DNA from: Pediococcus cellicola
GTDB taxonomy: Bacteria; Bacillota; Bacilli; Lactobacillales; Lactobacillaceae
Assembly: GCF_001438655.1 (NCBI RefSeq)
Contig: NZ_JQBR01000005.1
Coordinates: 62,001-126,000 of the forward strand
Length of the DNA stretch: 64,000 bases
Direction of reading: 5' to 3'
In this document: piece after piece, positions 1 to 9,171 of the stretch
How positions within the stretch are numbered: position 1 is the first letter of the stretch
How the letters are laid out: the number at the start of each line of letters is the position of its first letter
Notes under the pieces: generated by a model
Databases searched by the model: none
Told to the model about the DNA's origin: nothing
What the model saw: only the letters and a program-made list of their open reading frames with translations
Made by a program: the position numbers and the translations under genes

Positions 1-2
1 TG

Positions 3-485
3 AATTGGATTTTATATTATTTAGTACCGCTGTTTGCGATGATTCCGGTATTTAAAGAGTTTTTGTTGAAACAAAATGTTTTCGTTTGGATTCGCAAGTC
101 TAATAGTCGATTGCCTGTTGTATTAGTTGGTGGCCTGATTCTGGCTAGTTCGATTTTATATAATTTATATTTTTGGGTTGTTGTTTGGATTCTTAAAATA
201 AAAACAATTTCTGTGCTGTTTATTTTTAGGTTAGGATTAGCAACAATACTTAGTCTGATGGGCATTACTATTTTGATTTTAGTGTTAACCATGCTTTTAC
301 GAGGAATTGTAGGGGAGCTTTTAACAGTAGTTTTGTTTTTAATAGTTTTAGCATTGAAAACAAACTGGGCTATTTTAATTACAACGACTTTAAATTTGAA
401 GTTTGTCAGTGGAATATTAGTAATTTGGCTTGTAATACTTGTTGAATTATTAAATTTAGCATATCGAAAAACGGAGTTGCTATAG
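3..485 (+). CDS. Partial membrane protein, probable ABC-2 type permease (5' end outside window)
   Basis: The frame is open from base 3 of the window, so the gene is cut at its 5' end; a Met codon at 39 is internal. The visible 160 residues are almost entirely hydrophobic, with about five likely membrane helices and short basic loops. It ends 15 bases before a BcrA-type ABC ATPase gene with which it should form an operon, so the inference is a permease subunit of the same exporter or self-immunity transporter. No family motif is visible in the fragment, so the permease role rests on context. Confidence 0.6.
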   Translation, partial: NWILYYLVPLFAMIPVFKEFLLKQNVFVWIRKSNSRLPVVLVGGLILASSILYNLYFWVVVWILKIKTISVLFIFRLGLATILSLMGITILILVLTMLLRGIVGELLTVVLFLIVLALKTNWAILITTTLNLKFVSGILVIWLVILVELLNLAYRKTELL

Positions 486-500
486 GGAGAAGAATTTTAA

Positions 501-1133
501 ATGAGTTATATAAATTTAAAGAATGTTTCAAGAACAATTAAACATAAACGGATTCTACAAAATATAAATCTGAACATTGAAAAAGGAACTATCACAGGCT
601 TTGTAGGACCTAACGGATCTGGGAAAACGATGTTTTTTCGTGCAATTCTAGGGATGATTAAGTTAGATTCTGGTGAAATTGAGATTAATGGAGAGAAGAT
701 AAGTCTGGGATCTAGTCCACAAGTCAATATTGGTACCATTTTGGAAACCCCTGGTTTTATTAATAATTATACGGCACTTGATAATCTCAAATATTTAGCC
801 GCAATTAAAAATGAAATCCAAGAAAAACAGATTTTAGAAGCAATGCAATTGTTTGATATGATTGACCATAAAGATGAAAAGGTTAAGTCGTTTTCATTGG
901 GAATGCGACAGAAATTGGCAATTATTCAAGCTATTATGGAAAATCAAGAATTAATTATTTTAGATGAACCGACTAACGGCTTGGACGAAGCATCTGTGCA
1001 AACTTTTGAGGACAAGTTGCGGGAGTTGAAAAATGAGGACAAAACTATTTTAATTGCCAGTCATGATCGTTTTGTCATTCAAAGTGTTGCTGATCAAGTT
1101 TATCAGGTGAACGAGGGTGAGGTTAGCGTTTAG
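501..1133 (+). CDS. ABC transporter ATP-binding protein, BcrA/lantibiotic-immunity type
   Basis: A 210-residue stand-alone ATPase. Walker A GPNGSGKT lies at residues 36-43, the signature SLGMRQKL near 132-139, Walker B LIILDEP at 151-157 and the switch His in ASHD near 188. The Q-loop region reads TILETPGF; this ETPGF form is usual in the BcrA branch (bacitracin and lantibiotic self-protection). An AG-rich site (GGGAGAAG) precedes the ATG. It follows a hydrophobic partial gene by 15 bases, so together they look like a two-part exporter. The substrate is not shown by the sequence. Confidence 0.88.
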   Translation: MSYINLKNVSRTIKHKRILQNINLNIEKGTITGFVGPNGSGKTMFFRAILGMIKLDSGEIEINGEKISLGSSPQVNIGTILETPGFINNYTALDNLKYLAAIKNEIQEKQILEAMQLFDMIDHKDEKVKSFSLGMRQKLAIIQAIMENQELIILDEPTNGLDEASVQTFEDKLRELKNEDKTILIASHDRFVIQSVADQVYQVNEGEVSV

Positions 1134-1483
1134 AATGTTAATCTATGCTTAATTGGAAAAAACTTTGAATAATGAGGAAAAATATAAATCTGGTTTTCTT
1201 TTTGATTTGATGTTCAGTTCTTGACGATTGGTATAGTACTCACACACTATGTAGATATGAGCATATATTTTGAATATTTTACTCGATATTCTTTAACGTG
1301 TTCAATAGAATTCTTAGAAGGCCGTGGTGTTGTAACAGAGATCATTTACGACTTTTTTGTATTGTGGTAATTGCATAATTAATGGTAAAGGTTTAAAACA
1401 AATTGTTGCTGTATACTTAAAAAATCACAGTATTGTTGTTATACTGGATAACGTACAAAAACAAGAATAGGGAGATCTAGAGA
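1134..1483. other. Intergenic stretch without a recognised gene
   Basis: About 350 AT-rich bases between the ABC ATPase gene and dsdA. I see no open frame with a ribosome binding site and no convincing hairpin terminator. A TATACT at 1440-1445 is a possible -10 element for dsdA but lacks a good -35 partner. Confidence 0.5.
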
Positions 1484-2785
1484 ATGAATGTCGATGCTTT
1501 GATCGAAAAGTACCCAGAAGTAAAAACAATGCAGGAGTTAAAGCCTTTTTTCTGGCGTAACCCTGATTATGGTAAGAAAGCTGATCTTTCAATTGGAATT
1601 GCAGATGTTTTTGATGCTGAAGCACGTTTCCATCGATTTGCACCATACTTTGAAGTAGCTTTTCCAGAGACGGTGGCGACTCATGGAATCCTTGAGTCAC
1701 CATTAATAGACCTTCCATACATGAAGGCTCGCCTAAATAAAAGCTTTACAAATGAAATTGAAGGTGGCTTGTACCTCAAAGCTGATAACTACTTACCAAT
1801 TTCCGGTTCGATTAAGTCTCGTGGTGGAATTTATGAAGTCTTGAAATTTGCTGAAAAAGTGGCCATTCAAGAAGGCGGCTTAATTTATGAGGATAATTAC
1901 GCCGTGTTAGCCAGCAAGAAGTATCACGATCTTTTTGCCAAATATGGAATTGCGGTGGGCTCAACTGGTAATTTAGGCCTTTCAATTGGTATTGTGGCGC
2001 AAAGATTAGGCTTCCGAACCTCAGTTCATATGTCAGCCGATGCTTCACAATGGAAGAAAGATAAGTTACGTTCATTTGGCGTGAATGTCGTCGAGTACAA
2101 CGATAACTTCACACATGCGATTACTGAAGCTCGCAAGTCGGCTGCAGCTGATCCAATGACTTATTTCATTGATGATGAAGGTTCATATGATTTATTCCTT
2201 GGTTATTCGGTTGCTGCATTGCGACTACAAGCCCAATTAAAATCTCAGGGAATTAAAGTTGATAAGGATCACCCTTTGTTTGTATACTTACCAGCTGGTG
2301 TCGGTGGCAGTCCAAGTGGCGTTACCTTTGGTCTAAAGAAGGTTTTAGGCGAAAATGCACATGCTATTTTTGCAGAACCCACACATATCCCTTCTGTTAC
2401 CTTAGGGATGGTTACTGGTTTAAATGATAAAATTTCTGTTTATGATATTGGTATTGACGGTACGACTAAAGCTGATGGGTTGGCTGTTGGTCGCGCATCA
2501 AGAATTGCTGGTAAGAATATGCGGACTTTGTTATTAGGAACGGCAACTTTCAAAGACGAAGATATGATGAAAGATGTTGTTCGTTTGTATGAAACTGAGA
2601 AAATTGGATTGGAACCGTCGGCAGCTGCTGGATTCACAATTATGGATCAGTCGTTAGAAAATCTATCGGCTGATTTCCCAATGAAAAATGCAAATCATAT
2701 TGTTTGGGCAACCGGTGGTAGTATGGTGCCAAAGGAAGATATGGATCGTTATCTTGAAATTGGCCGCGAAGAATTAGCTAAATAA
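1484..2785 (+). CDS. dsdA: D-serine ammonia-lyase (D-serine dehydratase)
   Basis: A 433-residue PLP enzyme of fold type II that converts D-serine to pyruvate and ammonia in the cytoplasm. The PLP lysine is Lys111 in ISGSIKSRGG, and the phosphate-binding glycine loop is AGVGGSPSGV near residue 268. The length matches the DsdA family (about 440). The start has a GGGAGAT site a few bases upstream. It is a single gene closed by two hairpin terminators. No dsdC-like LysR regulator or DsdX permease lies beside it, so control is unknown. Family assignment is secure. Confidence 0.95.
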   Translation: MNVDALIEKYPEVKTMQELKPFFWRNPDYGKKADLSIGIADVFDAEARFHRFAPYFEVAFPETVATHGILESPLIDLPYMKARLNKSFTNEIEGGLYLKADNYLPISGSIKSRGGIYEVLKFAEKVAIQEGGLIYEDNYAVLASKKYHDLFAKYGIAVGSTGNLGLSIGIVAQRLGFRTSVHMSADASQWKKDKLRSFGVNVVEYNDNFTHAITEARKSAAADPMTYFIDDEGSYDLFLGYSVAALRLQAQLKSQGIKVDKDHPLFVYLPAGVGGSPSGVTFGLKKVLGENAHAIFAEPTHIPSVTLGMVTGLNDKISVYDIGIDGTTKADGLAVGRASRIAGKNMRTLLLGTATFKDEDMMKDVVRLYETEKIGLEPSAAAGFTIMDQSLENLSADFPMKNANHIVWATGGSMVPKEDMDRYLEIGREELAK

Positions 2786-2799
2786 TGAATGACAATGAA

Positions 2800-2825
2800 G
2801 ACTAGTTGAAAAACTGGTCTTTTTT
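2800..2825 (+). terminator. Terminator of dsdA
   Basis: The arms GACTAGTT (2800-2807) and AACTGGTC (2812-2819) pair with one G-U, around a GAAA loop, followed by six T. Confidence 0.85.
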
Positions 2826-2877
2826 GATATCATTAATTTTCAGTTCTTATGAACTTCAGTTTGTTAAAGCAATAGCA

Positions 2878-2918
2878 GCAACACGTAGTTACTCAACTAC
2901 GTGTTGCTTATTTTTTTC
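2878..2918 (+). terminator. Second strong hairpin terminator downstream of dsdA
   Basis: A perfect 13-bp stem (2878-2890 with 2895-2907, loop ACTC) followed by a run of T at 2911-2917. It lies between the first dsdA terminator and the small gene at 2955, so it may be a back-up terminator or a leader element of that gene. Confidence 0.8.
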
Positions 2919-2954
2919 CTCTTTTTGATTGATTCTGAAATCAAGGAGGAAAAA

Positions 2955-3191
2955 ATGAAAAAAATTAATGTTATTTTAGTTTTGTTTATATCTTTGCTGG
3001 TGCTATTTTGGAAAGTTCCTAATGCTTATGCGAATAGTCACACTTATACGGTGTCACACACAAAAACATTTTCTTAGAAAGCCTCATACAAAATTGTTGT
3101 TCGTAAGAATCAAATAACTAAAGTGTATGGCGTTCATGTACATGCAATTACAAGTGAAATAATACATGGAAAGCTGAGAGTAACTAGTTAA
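2955..3191 (+). pseudogene. Small secreted protein gene interrupted by an in-frame amber codon
   Basis: A strong AAGGAGGA site at 2943-2950 precedes an ATG that opens a typical signal peptide: basic MKKIN, a long hydrophobic core, then a likely cleavage after NAYA. The frame stops at TAG 3075-3077 after 40 codons, but continues in the same frame for 37 more sense codons (KASYKIVVRKNQITKVYGV...) to TAA at 3189-3191. The continuation looks like normal exported protein sequence, so I read this as a gene of about 78 codons broken by a single stop. The end overlaps the convergent regulator gene by four bases. Family not recognised. Suppression of the stop cannot be excluded. Confidence 0.65.
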
Positions 3192-3691
3192 TCCAAATGT
3201 ATTTCAGTTGATGAGTGGGTAAAAATGTCTGAGAGGAAAAGATAGCAGTTAAATAGGCTAACAAGAAAAACAATCATAGCTATGATATAGATTAAAATAA
3301 AGTATCGGTTGAATTTATTATTTCTAAACATTATATATGGCGGGATAAATACGCCAAAGACTGGAAGAATAGCACTCAAAAGTGTAATTGTAATTAATTC
3401 AAAACTTTCATCATTTGCGTTATACGTTTTTCGATTTATAAATTTTGTAGACTTCTTTTGAGGTTGTTTAGCATCTAATGCAAGCTTTCTTTTAATTTTG
3501 GGACTTTCTGATAATAATTCGTCCAGAGAGATTCCATAAAGTTTACTAAGACTCATTAAGTTGTCAATATCGGGGTATGTTTTGTTAGTTTCCCATCTTG
3601 ACACAGCTTGTCGAGAAACCATAATGGCATTTGCCACATCATCTTGTGAAAGGTGTGCTTGTTCACGATATGCTTTTAATTGTAAAGACAT
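3188..3691 (-). CDS. Membrane-anchored Cro/CI-family transcriptional regulator
   Basis: 167 residues. Residues 5-60 form an HTH_3 domain (QDDVANAIMVSRQAVSRWE is the helix-turn-helix). After a basic linker come two hydrophobic segments (near 100-125 and 130-155), suggesting the DNA-binding domain is tethered to the membrane. An AGGAGT-like site precedes the ATG. A paralogue with the same layout lies at 4078-4599 on the same strand. Targets are not evident. Confidence 0.8.
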   Translation of the reverse strand: MSLQLKAYREQAHLSQDDVANAIMVSRQAVSRWETNKTYPDIDNLMSLSKLYGISLDELLSESPKIKRKLALDAKQPQKKSTKFINRKTYNANDESFELITITLLSAILPVFGVFIPPYIMFRNNKFNRYFILIYIIAMIVFLVSLFNCYLFLSDIFTHSSTEIHLD

Positions 3692-4077
3692 TTTGTTACT
3701 CCTTTCAGATAAGAAATTTGAAACTATTTAAAAGATATATCCAATAAAAGATTAAGTAAATGACAGTGATGAGAAATGAAGGTTCAAGAAAGAATGCAAT
3801 ACGTCATAATGTTAAGTTCGACTTTATTATCTCTTTAGCCAAAAACAAACTAATAAATTATTGGCAGGCATTTTTCTTAGTATCTTGTTTGTGTCATTAA
3901 TTTTTACTGTACTCATAGGTTTCAGGTAAAGCCAGATTGATGTTCAAAGATTTGCATGCTTACATACTAAATAAAAATGACAACAACTATTGAAGTTCAG
4001 AATAATTTTTTTAAGTTGGTGATGTTCTGTTGGTTTATGAATATAGATTTATTAGAAAACTTCATTTTATACTTTTA
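3692..4077. other. Intergenic stretch without a recognised gene
   Basis: 386 AT-rich bases between the two paralogous regulator genes. I find no coding frame with a ribosome binding site and no clear hairpin. It presumably holds the promoter of the gene ending at 3188. Confidence 0.5.
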
Positions 4078-4599
4078 TTATTTAGTTGGATAGACGGTAT
4101 TGGTACCCAGGTTTAGAAAAAGATCTGAAAAAATGACAAAAGAATTAGTAAGACTGACGATGATTGCGATAATGCTAACAAGCATAATGGTTTTGTATAA
4201 ACTATTGTATTTGTTGTTTCGCCATAAGACGTACATGGGGACAAAAATACCCACGGGGGGAATCATGGTACTTATCAAAGAGACGATTAACAAAATAAGC
4301 CCTTCATCGGTATTTTGATAGAGTTTAGTATTAACATTACTAAGCCTTTTTTGTTGTTCGTCAATTTGAGCATCATTTAGGTCCAACTTTTCTTTAAGTT
4401 CCTGTTTTTCCCTGATAAGGTCATCTAACGAGACTTTGTAGACTTCACTTAAATCTATTAGGTTGTCTAGGTCGGGATAAGCACGTTCATTTTCCCATTT
4501 TGAAATTGATTGTCTGGAAATATGTAAAATAGTGGCAACTTCATTTTGTGAATAGCCGCTATTTTCTCTGGCTTGTTTTAATTGTAGTGCAATTGACAT
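4078..4599 (-). CDS. Membrane-anchored Cro/CI-family transcriptional regulator (paralogue)
   Basis: 173 residues from the chosen start. The ATG at 4599 (MSIALQLK) is preferred over one 15 bases upstream because the GGGGGGA site sits between them at correct spacing. HTH_3 domain at about residues 5-60 (SQNEVATILHISRQSISKWE), a charged linker with heptad-like KLDLNDAQIDEQQKRL, and two C-terminal membrane segments. It shares motifs with the neighbour at 3188 (for example FVP or FIP, then WRNNKYN or FRNNKFN), so the two arose by duplication. Confidence 0.8.
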   Translation of the reverse strand: MSIALQLKQARENSGYSQNEVATILHISRQSISKWENERAYPDLDNLIDLSEVYKVSLDDLIREKQELKEKLDLNDAQIDEQQKRLSNVNTKLYQNTDEGLILLIVSLISTMIPPVGIFVPMYVLWRNNKYNSLYKTIMLVSIIAIIVSLTNSFVIFSDLFLNLGTNTVYPTK

Positions 4600-4795
4600 T
4601 GTAAATCCCCCCATTTTTTCTGTTACTATTGAATCTATAACAAAAATACCCTAATGTAAACAACTAGTGTCAGCATGTAAAGCAATGCGTTCTTCCTTTT
4701 TGATGATTTTTTGCGCATAATTTAGATGTTAGCCGATCTTTTGAAATATACAGGTTGCAACTAACAAAAAATAAAAATGAGAAGTGGTTATCTCA

Positions 4796-5071
4796 ATGAG
4801 TGAAGAAAAATCAAATTTCAAGGTGTTAAAATATGTCCTCTATTTTGCGGTATTTTGTCTTATAGCAGGGCCTTGGTTAACAATCTTATGGCAAGAGTTT
4901 GGAATTGGTGTTGGCGGAACCGGAATTTTGGGAATCGGGACATACTTTGAGTTTTTACCAAGATTTCAAGGTAACTTTTTTAAAAGATTATTGGGAGCTT
5001 TATTAACTCTTTTAGTTATGGTAGTAGAGATTGTTTATGCATTTGTAATATTAGCGTTATTCAGAGTTTAA
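4796..5071 (+). CDS. Small membrane protein of unknown function
   Basis: 91 residues from the ATG at 4796; a GTG at 4784 in the same frame is an alternative start. Two hydrophobic segments (near residues 12-32 and 65-90) flank a Gly-rich stretch (GIGVGGTGILGIG). It is followed 17 bases later by another tiny membrane protein gene and then a strong terminator, so the two form a short operon. I do not recognise the family. Confidence 0.6.
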   Translation: MSEEKSNFKVLKYVLYFAVFCLIAGPWLTILWQEFGIGVGGTGILGIGTYFEFLPRFQGNFFKRLLGALLTLLVMVVEIVYAFVILALFRV

Positions 5072-5088
5072 TTCGGGGGATGATTTAG

Positions 5089-5238
5089 ATGGGATTTTGG
5101 GTTTTGCTTGTATCATTTATTGTCATGCTGTTTTGTGCATACTATGCATTTAAAAAATGGCAGGTTAACAAATTGTTGGCAGGAGTATCTGCAATTGTGG
5201 CTGTAGTAGCATTGATTGCAGTGATTTACTTAGTATAA
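5089..5238 (+). CDS. Tiny two-helix membrane protein
   Basis: A 49-residue frame. ATG at 5089 is preceded by CGGGGGATGA, a usable ribosome binding site. Two hydrophobic helices are joined by a basic turn (FKKWQVNK). It ends just before a 16-bp terminator stem. Function unknown. Confidence 0.65.
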   Translation: MGFWVLLVSFIVMLFCAYYAFKKWQVNKLLAGVSAIVAVVALIAVIYLV

Positions 5239-5248
5239 GAAAAAGCAG

Positions 5249-5290
5249 CACGTTCTGAAGTTCAATCTGAACTTCAGAACGTGTTTTGTT
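5249..5290 (+). terminator. Strong terminator of the small membrane protein operon
   Basis: A perfect 16-bp stem (5249-5264 with 5268-5283), three-base loop, followed by TTTTGTT. Confidence 0.85.
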
Positions 5291-5353
5291 ATGGTCAATG
5301 ATTTCAGCGCGTTATACTGAAAGAGAAATAAACAGAAAGAAGAGGCGTTCTAA

Positions 5354-7879
5354 ATGGCAATTCAACATAAAGAAACCATCCCTGACAACATTGAAGTGAT
5401 GGGAGCCCATGTTAACAATTTAAAGAATCTCAACGTGACAATTCCCTTAAACGCATTTGTAGCAATTACGGGCAAATCTGGATCCGGAAAATCTTCGTTG
5501 GCAATGGGGGTCCTTTATGCTGAAGGAGCACGCCGATACTTGAATTCGTTGTCGACATACACCCGCCGTCGCATTAGCCAAGTTGGAAAGGCAAACGTGG
5601 ATGAAGTAAAATATCTGCCCTCTGCTTTGGCGCTGCGCCAACGGCCCACGGTGCCTGGTGTGCGTTCCACAGTGGGTACGATGACAGAAAGCTTAAATGT
5701 TTTACGCCTGATATTTTCCCGGTTGGGATCCCATGTCTGTCCTAATGGGCATCGAGTGCCACCGACATTGGAAGTAGCTGAAAATATGGGTTATGTAGTT
5801 TGCCCAACGTGTGGCGTGAAGTTTATGGCACCTGGCGCTGAAAGCTTTGCCTTTAATTCCGAGGGCGCTTGTCCCACATGTAATGGGATTGGTAAAGTTC
5901 GTCAAATTGTAAAAGAACGTCTCATTCCTGATCAAACCAAAACTTTGCGGGAAGGCGCGGTTGCTTCATGGCGTTTGCCAGGCCGTAACTTTATGATTTA
6001 TGTGGCGGAACAAATTGGCATTCCAATTGACACGCCCTTCAATCAGATGAGCCCCAAAGATCAAGAACAAGTATGGCATGGTGCCAATAAAAAGTACGCA
6101 ATTAATATTCCGTCAAAAACGGGTAAAATTTTTCATATGGATAATGCGCAATTTGAAAATGCGTATGCAGCAGTTGAAGATAGTTTAGCCACCACCGCTA
6201 ATGAACGGGCAATTACCCGGTTAAACCGATTCTATTCCTTTGATGTGTGTCCAACTTGTCATGGTAGTCGATTTAATCCCAAACTATTGGTAACCAAGTT
6301 AGCTGATAAAAATATCGCAGAAGTTTCTAAAATGACTATTACCGAATTAACGCAATTTATTCCAAAAATTGTGCCGTGGTTACCCAAACAGGTGCAGGCA
6401 TTGGGTACTAGTTTGGTCGGTGAATTAAAAGACAGCCTGCAACCAGTCTTAGATTTAGGCTTAGACTATCTCACGTTAGATCGTGCTGGTGATACTTTAT
6501 CGACTGGTGAACTACAGCGAATCCAGCTTGGTCGTACGTTACGAAGTCAAACTACCGGTGTGCTTTATGTACTGGATGAACCGTCAGTCGGCTTACACCC
6601 AGCCAACGTGAGTGGTTTAATCAAGATCTTGCATCAACTTGTGGCACAAGGAAATTCACTAGTCGTTGTCGATCATGATACGCGCATTATTTCAGCGGCC
6701 GACTATGTGATTGAAATTGGTCCCGGAGCTGGCAAAAACGGGGGGACCGTTATTGATCACGGGACAGTTCCTACCATTCAAAAAAGTTCCAATTCACTGA
6801 TTGCCCCATTTTTAAATGGAACGGCTAAGCTTTTAGTTCGTAATCAAGTTCCTAAAGCCCAACTGTTTGATAAGGGTGACATCACGGTTAAGGTCTCTGA
6901 TCGGTACAATCTGCACAATGTGACAGCCCACTTTCCAAAAGGCCGTCTCAGCGTTGTGTCGGGTTATTCAGGGGCTGGAAAAACGACGTTAATTTTGGAT
7001 AGTCTAATTCCGGCCATCAAAGCTGCCATCAAAAAACAGCCGTTACCAAAGCACGTCACACAGTTGGATCGCGCCCATATTCATCGCGTGGTGATGGTTG
7101 ATTCTGTGCCAGTTGGAAAAAATGTGCGTTCAACGGTAGCTACTTATTCTGGTATTTTGGATACTTTACGGGTTCTGTTTGCCAATACAACCGGAGCTAA
7201 ACAAAGAAAATGGACGGCGAGTCATTTTTCATACAATGTGGGTTCAGGTGCTTGCCCAAATTGTAAGGGAACCGGGACAATTTCGCTTGATATTCAATAT
7301 TTACCGGACATGGTAGAAACATGCCCTGTGTGCCATGGCAAACGATATAATGACGAAACTTTAGCGGTAAAGTGGCATGGTTACAGCATTGCCGATATTC
7401 TAGCACTAGATGTGGAACATGCCTTACCTATTTTTAAAGAGGTTCCCGCAATCAGTACTATTCTAGAAAAATTGAATGAAATGGGACTGGGTTACTTAGT
7501 CTTAGGCGAGAGTACACCAATTCTTTCTGGCGGTGAGGCACAACGATTGAAGTTAGTTTCACAAATGGGACGTAAGCAAAGCGGTACCTTATTTGTTTTT
7601 GATGAACCATCTGTGGGGTTGCATCCCTTGGACATTCAAACATTAATTCACGTGTTTGATCGCTTAATTGATCAAGGAGCCACCATTATTATCATTGAAC
7701 ATGACCTTGATGTGATTGCGAATGCCGATTATGTGGTTGATCTTGGGCCTAAAGGCGGTCAATTAGGGGGTCAGATTGTGGCATCCGGGACACCTCGAGA
7801 AGTTGCCAGCACAGTAAAAAGCGAGACGGGTAAGTACTTGAAAGCTCATTTTGAATTATTTAAACCTGTTGCGGGTTAG
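5354..7879 (+). CDS. UvrA2-like excinuclease subunit A paralogue
   Basis: 841 residues, shorter than canonical UvrA (about 940-960), as expected for the UvrA2/drug-resistance class that lacks the UvrB-binding insert. Two ABC modules are visible: Walker A GKSGSGKSS (40-48) and GYSGAGKTT, signatures LSTGELQRIQLG and LSGGEAQRLKL, Walker B VLDEPSVGLHP and VFDEPSVGLHP. Zinc-type Cys pairs are present (CPTCGV, CPTCNG, CPTCHG, CPNCKG, CPVCHG). An AGAGGCG site precedes the ATG. Known relatives bind damaged or drug-bound DNA; a role in nucleotide excision or tolerance of intercalating agents is inferred. Confidence 0.9.
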   Translation: MAIQHKETIPDNIEVMGAHVNNLKNLNVTIPLNAFVAITGKSGSGKSSLAMGVLYAEGARRYLNSLSTYTRRRISQVGKANVDEVKYLPSALALRQRPTVPGVRSTVGTMTESLNVLRLIFSRLGSHVCPNGHRVPPTLEVAENMGYVVCPTCGVKFMAPGAESFAFNSEGACPTCNGIGKVRQIVKERLIPDQTKTLREGAVASWRLPGRNFMIYVAEQIGIPIDTPFNQMSPKDQEQVWHGANKKYAINIPSKTGKIFHMDNAQFENAYAAVEDSLATTANERAITRLNRFYSFDVCPTCHGSRFNPKLLVTKLADKNIAEVSKMTITELTQFIPKIVPWLPKQVQALGTSLVGELKDSLQPVLDLGLDYLTLDRAGDTLSTGELQRIQLGRTLRSQTTGVLYVLDEPSVGLHPANVSGLIKILHQLVAQGNSLVVVDHDTRIISAADYVIEIGPGAGKNGGTVIDHGTVPTIQKSSNSLIAPFLNGTAKLLVRNQVPKAQLFDKGDITVKVSDRYNLHNVTAHFPKGRLSVVSGYSGAGKTTLILDSLIPAIKAAIKKQPLPKHVTQLDRAHIHRVVMVDSVPVGKNVRSTVATYSGILDTLRVLFANTTGAKQRKWTASHFSYNVGSGACPNCKGTGTISLDIQYLPDMVETCPVCHGKRYNDETLAVKWHGYSIADILALDVEHALPIFKEVPAISTILEKLNEMGLGYLVLGESTPILSGGEAQRLKLVSQMGRKQSGTLFVFDEPSVGLHPLDIQTLIHVFDRLIDQGATIIIIEHDLDVIANADYVVDLGPKGGQLGGQIVASGTPREVASTVKSETGKYLKAHFELFKPVAG

Positions 7880-8016
7880 TATTTTGTTAGGCATATAATA
7901 ATTTTATTCTTATGAAAGCTATAACTATACTGGAATTTTCGAGGGAAACATGCTATGCTGAGTTTAAGATGTAGAAAAGGCTTTCATATCTAATATGCTT
8001 ACTGGAGGAATGACCA

Positions 8017-9168
8017 ATGCGAATTAACAGAAATGATTTATACGATTTATTGAGTTCAGAAAATGGTCCCTTTGTCACAATGATTGTGAATAATCCAACT
8101 GACTTAAAAGAAATTCAGCAGACAAAAATTACTTTTAAGAACTTAATGAGAGAAGCTAAGGAACGGCTTACTAAGATGTTTCCTAAGCTGGATCATGAAA
8201 GTTATTTAAGTAAATTAGGAATTTACGGCGAAGATAATAGTTTCTGGTTAAATAACAAAGGACGTTCAACAGCGTTAATAGGCAATATGGATCAAGTAGA
8301 AAGCTTTCAACTTTCAGAAGCTTATTCAAATCAAGTGTCGGTGTCACGTCAACCCAATGTTTTACCCATCATTCAAGAATTGCAAATGAAATTTGAATAC
8401 TTGTTAATTGCATTGAATCAGACTTCATTTGAGCTTTATCGGGGTGATGGTTACGATTTGGAAAAGGTACGCCTAGATGAGGATGCGCCGCGAACTTTGA
8501 AGGAAGCACTTGGTGATAATGAGTTAGTTGGTGGAGAGGTAACTTTCCGGGCCGCATCAAGTCATGGTGGCGATGTTGCGGTGGCTTATCATGGGCATAA
8601 TGAAAAGAGTCAGGAAGTTACAATTGATCAAATTAATTATTATCAAATGGTAGATCAATATGTCACAACAAATTACGCGCATCCCGAGAGTTTGATGACA
8701 ATTGTGTTTGCCTTACCAGAAAATCAGGCGAAATTCCGTCAGGTCTCGAAAAATAAAAATTTGTCACATCACTTAAAAATTGAGGAGTCACCGAATGGCT
8801 TAGGTATTGATCAATTGGAGAATAAGATGCGGCCGGTTGCACATAAGTGGTTTGAGCAGATTATGGATGTGCAAAAGCAGCGGTATGAAACAGCCAAGGA
8901 CAAGAATAAGGCAACGAGCGATATGCGTGAGTTGGTAAGGTGTGCGGTGGCTGGTCAGATTGATACGTTGTTTGTGAGAAGTGATACCACGGTTGTGGGA
9001 ATGATTGATGATGAAGGCAAGTTGGATACGGAGTCGTTGGAGGCTCAGGAAAACAACTTGGTGAATGATGTTGTGGATAAGACGATGCAGAGTGCGGGTC
9101 GCGTCGTGTTATTGGATACAGAAGATATGCCAACCGATAAGGTGGCGGCGGGAATATTAAGGTATTAG
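8017..9168 (+). CDS. Bacterial eRF1-like (baeRF family) protein
   Basis: 383 residues with the layout of bacterial proteins related to archaeal/eukaryotic release factor eRF1: an N-terminal part, a central RNase-H-like segment (LLIALNQTSFELYRGDG) and a C-terminal L7Ae-like part (VRCAVAGQIDTLFVRSD) ending in the family-typical GILRY. Known roles are not settled; ribosome or translation-associated functions are proposed for the family. GGAGGA precedes the ATG. The last third is unusually G-rich on the coding strand (about 35% G over 8881-9120 against about 19% over 8041-8280 by hand count), and a palindromic repeat begins directly after the stop. Confidence 0.8.
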   Translation: MRINRNDLYDLLSSENGPFVTMIVNNPTDLKEIQQTKITFKNLMREAKERLTKMFPKLDHESYLSKLGIYGEDNSFWLNNKGRSTALIGNMDQVESFQLSEAYSNQVSVSRQPNVLPIIQELQMKFEYLLIALNQTSFELYRGDGYDLEKVRLDEDAPRTLKEALGDNELVGGEVTFRAASSHGGDVAVAYHGHNEKSQEVTIDQINYYQMVDQYVTTNYAHPESLMTIVFALPENQAKFRQVSKNKNLSHHLKIEESPNGLGIDQLENKMRPVAHKWFEQIMDVQKQRYETAKDKNKATSDMRELVRCAVAGQIDTLFVRSDTTVVGMIDDEGKLDTESLEAQENNLVNDVVDKTMQSAGRVVLLDTEDMPTDKVAAGILRY

Positions 9169-9171
9169 TGC

